Shown piece after piece: positions 35,351 to 41,660 of a stretch of 64,000 nucleotides of DNA. Both the position numbers and the translations under genes were made by a program. Below the pieces are notes generated by a model. That model saw only the letters and a program-made list of their open reading frames with translations, was not told where the DNA came from and did no database searches. Position 1 is the stretch's first letter; every line of letters begins with the position of its first letter. Source of the stretch: Nostoc sp. TH1S01 (GTDB taxonomy: Bacteria > Cyanobacteriota > Cyanobacteriia > Cyanobacteriales > Nostocaceae); NCBI GenBank assembly GCA_018993265.1, contig JAGKSW010000152.1:16034-80033 (forward strand), given 5' to 3'.

Positions 35351-37714
35351 ATGAACCATACAGAGTTTCAAGGAGAAGTTAAGGGCGCTCAGGTTGGCGA
35401 TCACAACATTATCTACAACTATTTCTACTACAGAGAAGAGGTAAAACCCACATCTGTTGATGTTGCTGATGAAAATCTGCCTTGTCCTTATCGGGGGTTG
35501 TTTCATTTTGGCCCCAATGATGCGGATGTGTTCTTTGGGCGAGAAATTTTTATCGAAGAACTTTATAGTGCAACTAAAACCCAGAATTTTATTCCCGTGC
35601 TGGGTGCATCGGGAAGCGGTAAATCTTCGGTGGTGTTGGCGGGGTTAGTCCCCAAGTTGCAAACAGCCGGACATTGGCAGTTTACTCACTTTCGTCCTGG
35701 TGCTGATCCTTTCCATGCGCTGGCTGTAGCTTTAGTGCCACTTTATACGCCTAATTTAGATGCAACTGACCAAATTGCCCAAGCCCGCAAGTTAGCTGGC
35801 TACTTGCAAGATGGCTCTATGCTGATATCGGACGTTTTTGCTAAAATTCGGCAAAATCACCCTAATGAACGGGTGCTATTAATTGCTGACCAATTTGAAG
35901 AAATTTATACTCTCTGTCACCATCAGGAAACTCGCCATAAATTTCTTGACTGCTTATTAGCTAGTTTAGAAACTTCCACGTCTCTATCTGCATCCGCTAC
36001 GGTGTGGGTAACGACAATGCGGGCAGATTTTTTGGGCAATGCTCTCTCCTATCGTCCCTTTGCGGATGTTTTGCAAAATGCTGACTTAAAACTGGGGCCG
36101 ATGAATCGGGAGGAATTAACCCAAGTCATTGAAAAACCAGCCGAAAAATTAGGAGTGACATTTGCAAGCGGACTGGTAGAACGCATTTTAGAGGATGTAG
36201 AAAACCAACCAGGAAATTTACCTTTGCTAGAGTTTGCTTTAACAGAGTTGTGGAACAAGCGCACAGGTAAACAATTAACTCACAATATCTATGAAGAAAT
36301 TGGTCAAGTAGAAGGTGCATTAGCTCGTCATGCGGATGAGAAATATGGCAACTTGACAGAGGCGGAGAAAGAAAAAGTCCGGCGGATTTTTATTCAATTG
36401 GTGCGTCCGGGTGAGGGAACAGAAGATACCCGACGTGTGGCAATGAAAGCTGAATTGGGGGAGCAAAGCTGGGATTTGGTCAAACAATTAGCTGATGCTC
36501 GGTTGGTGGTGACAAGTCGCAATGCTACCAGTCAAGAAACAGTAGAAGTAGTCCATGAAGCTTTGATTCGCAATTGGGGAGAATTGCGGGAATGGATGAA
36601 TAAAGACCGCGTTTTTAGAGCTTGGCAAGAGCGACTGCGGGCAGCAAAGGGACAATGGGAAGCAACGCAGCGAGATTCTGGTTCATTGTTGCGGGGTGCG
36701 GCTTTGGCGGAAGCAGAAGAAAAACTCAAGGAACGCCCTGGAGACTTGATTGATGAGACAGAATTTATTGAGGAGAGTATTCAAGAAAATAATCGCCTGA
36801 AACAAGTCGAAGTAGCCCGCAGGAAGCGCGAAATTAGAACCGCCTGGGGCATTGCGGCGGGTTCGTTGGTGGCGGTGGTAATTAGCGGTGGATTGGGTTT
36901 GACGGCATGGAATCAGAAAAACCAATCGGAACTGAATCAAGCTGAATCTCTTGCTCGATATTCCTTGTCTCTATTTAATGAAAATAAACAATTGGAAGCT
37001 TTTGTCCAAGCAATCAAGGCGGGAAAAATCCTGCCAAGCCAACACACCACTAACCTACAGGTATTCAATGCTTTACAGACAGTTCGTTTTCAAGGAAGAG
37101 AGCGCAACCGCTTGGAAGGGCATAGTCTATTTGTCAATAGCGTGAGTATTAGCCCCGACGGCAAGACATTGGCTTCTGGCAGTGTGGACAACACAATCAA
37201 ACTCTGGAATCTAGAGACAGGCAAGGAAATCCAAATCCGCACCCTGAACGGGCATAGTTACTCTGTCGATAGCGTGAGTATTAGCCCCGACGGCAAGACA
37301 TTGGCTTCTGGCAGTTCGGACAATACAATCAAACTCTGGAATCTAGAGACAGGCAACCTAATCCGCACCCTGAACGGGCATAGTGAAGATGTCAGTAGCG
37401 TGAGTATTAGCCCCGACGGCAAGACATTGGCTTCTGGCAGGGACAAGACAATCAAACTCTGGAATCTAGAGACAGGCAAGGAAATCCGCACCCTGAACGG
37501 GCATAGTAACTATGTCTATGACGTGAGTATTAGCCCCGACGGCAAGACATTGGCTTCTGGCAGTGGGGACAAGACAATCAAACTCTGGAATCTAGAGACA
37601 GGCAAGGCAATCCGCACCCTGAACGAGCATAGTGAAAGTGTCAGTAGCGTGAGTTTTAGCCCCGACGGCAAGATTTTGGCTTCTGGCAGTCTGGACAACA
37701 CAATCAAACTCTAG
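35351..37714 (+). CDS. nSTAND1 NTPase - WD40 receptor with N-terminal amyloid-type motif (amber-truncated)
   Basis: The read-out protein has 787 residues. FQGEVKGAQVGD at 6-17 repeats the motif that ends the upstream small protein. Next comes a STAND NTPase (LPCPYRGLFHFGPNDADVFF; Walker A GASGSGKS at 85-92), then one membrane-type helix near 497-520 (GIAAGSLVAVVISGGLGL), then WD40 repeats with the [11 protein letters not shown] signature. Translation stops at TAG 37712-37714, where every other repeat has TGG (Trp). The same frame continues to 37975 and would give 874 residues. This looks like an NLR-type sensor, probably of defence or programmed death, with a recent nonsense change. Confidence 0.85.
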   Translation: MNHTEFQGEVKGAQVGDHNIIYNYFYYREEVKPTSVDVADENLPCPYRGLFHFGPNDADVFFGREIFIEELYSATKTQNFIPVLGASGSGKSSVVLAGLVPKLQTAGHWQFTHFRPGADPFHALAVALVPLYTPNLDATDQIAQARKLAGYLQDGSMLISDVFAKIRQNHPNERVLLIADQFEEIYTLCHHQETRHKFLDCLLASLETSTSLSASATVWVTTMRADFLGNALSYRPFADVLQNADLKLGPMNREELTQVIEKPAEKLGVTFASGLVERILEDVENQPGNLPLLEFALTELWNKRTGKQLTHNIYEEIGQVEGALARHADEKYGNLTEAEKEKVRRIFIQLVRPGEGTEDTRRVAMKAELGEQSWDLVKQLADARLVVTSRNATSQETVEVVHEALIRNWGELREWMNKDRVFRAWQERLRAAKGQWEATQRDSGSLLRGAALAEAEEKLKERPGDLIDETEFIEESIQENNRLKQVEVARRKREIRTAWGIAAGSLVAVVISGGLGLTAWNQKNQSELNQAESLARYSLSLFNENKQLEAFVQAIKAGKILPSQHTTNLQVFNALQTVRFQGRERNRLEGHSLFVNSVSISPDGKTLASGSVDNTIKLWNLETGKEIQIRTLNGHSYSVDSVSISPDGKTLASGSSDNTIKLWNLETGNLIRTLNGHSEDVSSVSISPDGKTLASGRDKTIKLWNLETGKEIRTLNGHSNYVYDVSISPDGKTLASGSGDKTIKLWNLETGKAIRTLNEHSESVSSVSFSPDGKILASGSLDNTIKL

Positions 37715-37850
37715 AATCTAGAGACAGGCAAGGAAATCCAAATCCGCACCCTGAACGGGCATAGTGAATTTGTCAATAGCGTGAGTATTAGCCGCGACGG
37801 CAAGACATTGGCTTCTGGCAGTTCGGACAAGACAATCAAACTCTGGAATC
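37127..37850 (+). repeat. Near-identical WD40 coding repeats
   Basis: Six units start at 37139, 37271, 37397, 37520, 37646 and 37778 (each measured at the AGCGTGAGTATTAGCCC position). Spacings of 123, 126 or 132 bases all keep frame. Nucleotide identity between units is very high, including silent sites, which points to recent expansion or gene conversion. Confidence 0.9.
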
Positions 37851-37975
37851 TTGCAGATTTGGAATTAGACTCTTTAATACAGAACAATTGTGATTGGGTA
37901 CGCAATTATTTACAAAATAATATTAACGTCAGCGAGAGTGACAGGCACTTGTGCGATGGTATTGGTAAGAAGTAA
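37715..37975 (+). pseudogene. Severed C-terminal end of the WD40 receptor
   Basis: After the amber codon the same frame reads on through one full WD unit ([20 protein letters not shown]). It then has a tail with [20 protein letters not shown] and a Cys/His-containing end, closing at TAA 37973-37975. Such Cys-containing tails end many cyanobacterial WD40-STAND proteins. It is intact apart from the single stop. Confidence 0.85.
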
Positions 37976-38130
37976 GGGTGTAATACCAAATCGCACCGCA
38001 ATTCGCAATTCGCATTTTCGCACAACTTCAGAAGCGATCGCACAAAAGCAGATTTTCCCAATATGCGATCGCACAAAATCTGCGCCATGATTAATAAAAT
38101 ATAGGGCAAATTTAAATAGGAGAAGACCAG

Positions 38131-38388
38131 ATGCAATCGGCGTTACGAATTGAAACTCAAGTTTTACCAGGAAACAAAATTGAAATTAATTTGCCTAATG
38201 ATACTGCTTTAACCTCAGTAGGAGAAACCGTTGAGGTGATTGTCTTGTTACCAGAACAGAAACCTGCACTAAAAAGCCAATCCATTCTAACATTGCTTGA
38301 AGAAATTCATAGACAACGCCCTGTCGGAAGAAGTGTAGAGGAAATCAATCGAGATATACAGGTAGAGAAAGAGGCATGGGACAACTAA
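38131..38388 (+). CDS. Putative antitoxin of a PIN toxin pair
   Basis: The 85-residue protein begins MQSALRIETQVLPGNKIEIN with a beta-rich first half (SVGETVEVIVLLPEQ) and an amphipathic C-terminal helix (SILTLLEEIHRQRPVGRS, VEEINRDIQVEKEAWDN). It overlaps the PIN gene by 13 bp. The end resembles antitoxin tails that bind the toxin, often ending with Glu-Ala-Trp-Asp. A good AGGAGA site lies upstream. Confidence 0.8.
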   Translation: MQSALRIETQVLPGNKIEINLPNDTALTSVGETVEVIVLLPEQKPALKSQSILTLLEEIHRQRPVGRSVEEINRDIQVEKEAWDN

Positions 38389-38822
38389 CTTTTTCCAATG
38401 CTGACCGTATATACATTGATACAGTAACGATTATTTACGCCGTTGAACAGAACCCAACTTATGGAATGTTGCTGAATCCTCTATGGAATAACCTTCAGAC
38501 AGGAAACCTGGAAGTTTTTACCAGTGAACTGACTTTGATGGAAACCCTAGTCGTACCAATGAGAAATTCAGATACGTTTCTGATTAATGCCTACGAGCGA
38601 TTATTGCAATCACCCCAAATACAATTAGTTCCCATTAGTCAAGCCATCTTGAAGGAAGCAGCAAGACTACGTGCTATTACACCTTCATTGAGAACACCCG
38701 ATGCCATTCATCTTGCAACGGCTACAGCATTAGGCTGTACCCAGTTTCTCACCAATGACCGACAACTAAGAACAGTGTCAAACTTATTCATCGTGATTTT
38801 AGATGAAGTGCTGGCATTATGA
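38376..38822 (+). CDS. PIN-domain ribonuclease, VapC-like toxin
   Basis: The 148-residue protein has the acidic PIN residues Asp15 (IYIDT), Glu51/Glu56 (TSELTLMET), Asp109 (RTPDAIH) and Asp128 (LTNDRQL). The family cuts RNA, often tRNA or rRNA. The 13 bp overlap with the small upstream gene is the standard toxin-antitoxin layout. Substrate specificity is unknown. Confidence 0.9.
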   Translation: MGQLTFSNADRIYIDTVTIIYAVEQNPTYGMLLNPLWNNLQTGNLEVFTSELTLMETLVVPMRNSDTFLINAYERLLQSPQIQLVPISQAILKEAARLRAITPSLRTPDAIHLATATALGCTQFLTNDRQLRTVSNLFIVILDEVLAL

Positions 38823-38889
38823 GCGATCGCACCATCAACTATTCTGCTGCTACAAATACCACACCTTCATACAATAGTGCGATCTATAC

Positions 38890-38935
38890 CCTCTTCCCTA
38901 GCCTCTAGCCCCTAATCCCTAACCCCTCCTTCCCA
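38890..38935. repeat. STRR heptamer array
   Basis: CCTAGCCTCTAGCCCCTAAT and following CCCTAACCCC heptamers lie between the PIN gene and the second CAP gene. They are the same family as at 1400-1606 and 5968-6162, but here only one arm is present. Confidence 0.7.
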
Positions 38936-39026
38936 AATTGAGCAATTTTTAATAATATCCTGTTACAGATTCGAGAAAGTCGAAGGTAGAGTATAGGTCT
39001 TAATCATCTATATTCTGTAACTCTTC

Positions 39027-39563
39027 ATGTTTCGACAACCTGCTTTTGGCATCGCTTTAAGTACGCTTGTCCTTGCTAGTGGATTTGTCACTACTCCAAT
39101 ACCAAGCCACTCATCTACCAACAAAACAACTCAACCAATTGCTGCAAGTCAACTAGCTTCGTCAACTACTACCTTTAACACCACTGCATTAGAAAAATCA
39201 GTTTTTGAACAAATCAACCGCTACCGAGTTTCTAAAAAACTGCCAAAATTAACTTTAAATGCCAATATCTCTCGACAAGCCAGGATTCACAGTCAAAATA
39301 TGGCTAAGGGGAAAGTTCCCTTCAGTCATAACGGATTTGAAAAGCGTGTTATAGCTACTTCGATTCGCTTTAATAGTGCAGGCGAAAATGTTGCAGTCAA
39401 CCAAGGATATAGTAATCCTGCTAGTCAAGCTGTGATTGGTTGGTTAGAAAGTCCGGGACATTTGAAGAATATCAAAGGTAATTACAACCTGACTGGGGTT
39501 GGTGTAGCGACTAATCAGCAAGGTGAAGTCTACTTAACGCAAATTTTCCTGTTGAGTAGATAA
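39027..39563 (+). CDS. Secreted CAP-domain (SCP/PR-1) protein, second copy
   Basis: The 178-residue precursor is a paralogue of the protein at 34270-34809. It has a signal segment (LSTLVLASGFVTTPI) and a CAP domain with VFEQINRYRVSKKLPKL, HSQNMAKG, HNGFEKR, AGENVAVNQG and the C-terminal NIKGNYNLTGVGVA. The core motifs NIKGNYNLTGVGVA are identical in both copies. The substitution pattern shows an old duplication. Confidence 0.9.
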   Translation: MFRQPAFGIALSTLVLASGFVTTPIPSHSSTNKTTQPIAASQLASSTTTFNTTALEKSVFEQINRYRVSKKLPKLTLNANISRQARIHSQNMAKGKVPFSHNGFEKRVIATSIRFNSAGENVAVNQGYSNPASQAVIGWLESPGHLKNIKGNYNLTGVGVATNQQGEVYLTQIFLLSR

Positions 39564-39638
39564 AGTGATTTGCTGAAAACATGTAGTGTCTAAGGGTATT
39601 CTTTTGTGGAAGACACTGCATTTATTATTGAGTAATTC

Positions 39639-40268
39639 ATGACATTACCAGATTTTCAGGTTTGCGATCGCGACATTAATGACTCTACCCTCAGTGAGTA
39701 CTTAAAAGCCGAAGCGATCGCTGTTGATACGGAAACTATGGGATTATTACCACAGCGCGATCGCTTGTGTCTTGTGCAACTGTGCAACTCGGAAGGTAAA
39801 GTCACAGCCATCCGCATCGCTAGAGGACAAACGGAATCTCCCAATTTAAAACAACTTCTCGAAGCCAAGAATGTACTGAAGATATTTCACTTTGCGCGTT
39901 TTGATGTTGCTACTTTACGCCACAACTTAGGAATTTACGTCCAGCCTGTTTTTTGTACCAAAATTGCCAGTAAGTTAGCCCGTACTTATACCAACCGTCA
40001 CGGACTCAAAGATGTAGTACAAGAGTTAGAACAAGTAGAACTTGATAAAAGCGCCCAAAGTTCTGATTGGGGTAATGCTGCTAATTTAACTGAAGCGCAA
40101 CTAAGTTATGCTGCCAATGATGTGCGTTATTTAATTAGTGTCCAGCACAAGCTGAGTGAAATGCTCAAACGAGAAGAACGTTGGCAACTCGCACAAGAAT
40201 GCTTTCAAGTATTACCAACAATCGTTGCATTAGATTTATTACAGTTCAAAGATTTATTTGAACATTAG
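39639..40268 (+). CDS. Ribonuclease D-like 3'-5' exonuclease
   Basis: The 209-residue protein is a DEDDy exonuclease: Asp30/Glu32 in VDTETMG, Asp89 in HFARFDV, and Tyr157/Asp161 in SYAANDVRYL. It lacks the C-terminal HRDC domain of E. coli RNase D (about 375 residues), the usual short form in cyanobacteria. It probably trims tRNA or other small RNA 3' ends. Confidence 0.9.
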   Translation: MTLPDFQVCDRDINDSTLSEYLKAEAIAVDTETMGLLPQRDRLCLVQLCNSEGKVTAIRIARGQTESPNLKQLLEAKNVLKIFHFARFDVATLRHNLGIYVQPVFCTKIASKLARTYTNRHGLKDVVQELEQVELDKSAQSSDWGNAANLTEAQLSYAANDVRYLISVQHKLSEMLKREERWQLAQECFQVLPTIVALDLLQFKDLFEH

Positions 40269-40285
40269 TCGAAAATCAAAGAGTC

Positions 40286-40716
40286 AACAGTCAATTGACT
40301 ATTGACTCTTTAAGTGAAGTACCAACACTTCCGCAAGCGGTAAGTGTTGGCTTCCTGTCTCATTTGCCACTGCTCTGTTAGGAACATTGTGAAAACAATG
40401 TGCGTTACCAAAAACGCTCCGAGTCTGACGTAGCATCTCTGGGGTTTCCCCCTTTATCTGGTTAAAGCCAGAACCCAGGCAGCCGCCCTGCTTCCCAAGG
40501 CAGTTAATTGTAATCCGAGAATTTACATGGAGCGGAGCCGGAGACGCTCCGCCTCCGGTGTGCATTCGCGTCCCAGCGGCAAATTCCCTTCCCCAATTGC
40601 TCACGCTAGTTGCCTACGCAAGCGTCGTACCGCTACTTCGTGTTGTTTACAGCCGTGTGGGTGGGTCAATGACCATTTATATATTATCATAGATGTATCC
40701 ATAGTAGTGATACATT
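40286..40716. mobile_element. Probable remnant of an IS200/IS605-type element
   Basis: The spacer after the RNase D gene holds several hairpins (CCAACACTTCCGCAAGCGG then TAAGTGTTGG at 40322-40345; GGAGCGGAGCCGGAGACGC at 40529-40547). A reverse frame (40299-40604) has a Gly/Ser-rich composition that I vaguely associate with decayed TnpB ends. The ribbon-helix-helix gene just downstream is of a type I associate with such elements. No transposase is left. The assignment is weak. Confidence 0.35.
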
Positions 40717-40896
40717 GTGAAGGAAAAATCTATCAGAATTAGGCTTTCTCAGAGAAGGTACGACAAGCTAAAATCTTATGCAGAATCTAGAGAAAAAACA
40801 GTTACCCAGTTGGTTGAAGACTGGATTGATAGGATGCCAAATATAAAGATTGGCGACTCCTCCTTGACCCCACTCCCTGATCAACCTATCGGTTGA
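40717..40896 (+). CDS. Ribbon-helix-helix (Arc/CopG-like) small DNA-binding protein
   Basis: This 59-residue frame starts at GTG and is too short for routine calling. It begins VKEKSIRIRLSQRRYDKLKS, then YAESREKTVTQLVEDWID. A basic beta strand followed by two helices is the RHH pattern, and the spacing of Arg-Ile-Arg-Leu, Tyr-Asp-Lys-Leu and Val-Thr-Gln-Leu-Val fits CopG-like repressors. Similar proteins are often carried by IS605-type elements in cyanobacteria. A terminator follows. Confidence 0.7.
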   Translation: MKEKSIRIRLSQRRYDKLKSYAESREKTVTQLVEDWIDRMPNIKIGDSSLTPLPDQPIG

Positions 40897-40937
40897 TAAT
40901 GGTCGGAGGTCAACTCGTCGCCGCCCAAAAATTCATC

Positions 40938-40978
40938 TCGTCGCCTCCCGTTCCGGGTAGGCGAGAGGCTTCTTTTTG
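40938..40978 (+). terminator. Terminator-like hairpin
   Basis: TCGCCT and AGGCGA form a stem around CCCGTTCCGGGT (itself a small palindrome), followed by GAGGCTTCTTTTTG. It lies after the RHH gene and faces the convergent rhodanese gene. Confidence 0.65.
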
Positions 40979-40992
40979 TTCAAGCTAAAAAT

Positions 40993-41445
40993 CTAGACTT
41001 CTTTTTGCTGATTTTCGGCGTGGTTTTTCAGACGAGAGACAACATTATAGTCGTCTGCACCTGCGGGAGTTCTAGATTCAACAATACCTTCTGTTGGGCC
41101 GCCGATCGCCTTCCATGCACCTAGGCCACCCTTAAGTTGAGATACATGCACAAAACCAGCAGAACGCAAAACTTGTGCTGCTTGAGCAGATTCTTCATCA
41201 TTACCACCGTAAACATAGATATCACGGTTCTTATCTAGAGATGGTACTGCTCGGTCTGCTAATTCATCTACAGGCATAGGCATTGCGCCCATGATATGAC
41301 CTTCGTTATATGTCTGGCGATCGCGCACATCTAAAATTGTAAAAGCTGGTTCGCCCCATTCCAAACGAGACTTGAGAACATGAGCATCAGACACAGGCTC
41401 AATGGGTGGCTGTTGAGGAATAATACCGCCTACTAAATTATTCAT
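40993..41445 (-). CDS. Rhodanese-fold protein lacking the catalytic cysteine
   Basis: The 150-residue single rhodanese domain shows LDVRDRQTYNEGHIMGAM (38-55), the CH2A-type start, and a GGLGAWKAIGG end. At the active-site loop, where Tyr-Cys is expected, it reads VYGGNDEES (78-86) with Gly80 in the Cys position. It is therefore probably not a sulfurtransferase. Such inactive domains often bind proteins or sense phosphate-like ligands. Confidence 0.9.
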   Translation of the reverse strand: MNNLVGGIIPQQPPIEPVSDAHVLKSRLEWGEPAFTILDVRDRQTYNEGHIMGAMPMPVDELADRAVPSLDKNRDIYVYGGNDEESAQAAQVLRSAGFVHVSQLKGGLGAWKAIGGPTEGIVESRTPAGADDYNVVSRLKNHAENQQKEV

Positions 41446-41660
41446 AAAATATCCTTAACTGACTTCGCTAACAGCAATTTAACGAGATTAAGCTATTTGA
41501 TTGCTCTTTCTCTGGTATGAATGTTATAAAAGTCTTTCTTATGGCATATTGGGATATTTTTAACTAGGAATTCATTTGAATCATAAATATACTTATGACA
41601 TCAAACCTTTTATAAATTCTGATTTCTGACTCCTGAGTTATGAATTTTTACCTAGATAAT

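Noticed and set aside
37258..37905. Several minus-strand frames across the WD40 repeats
   Set aside because: They repeat with the WD unit and are shadows of the plus-strand coding repeats.
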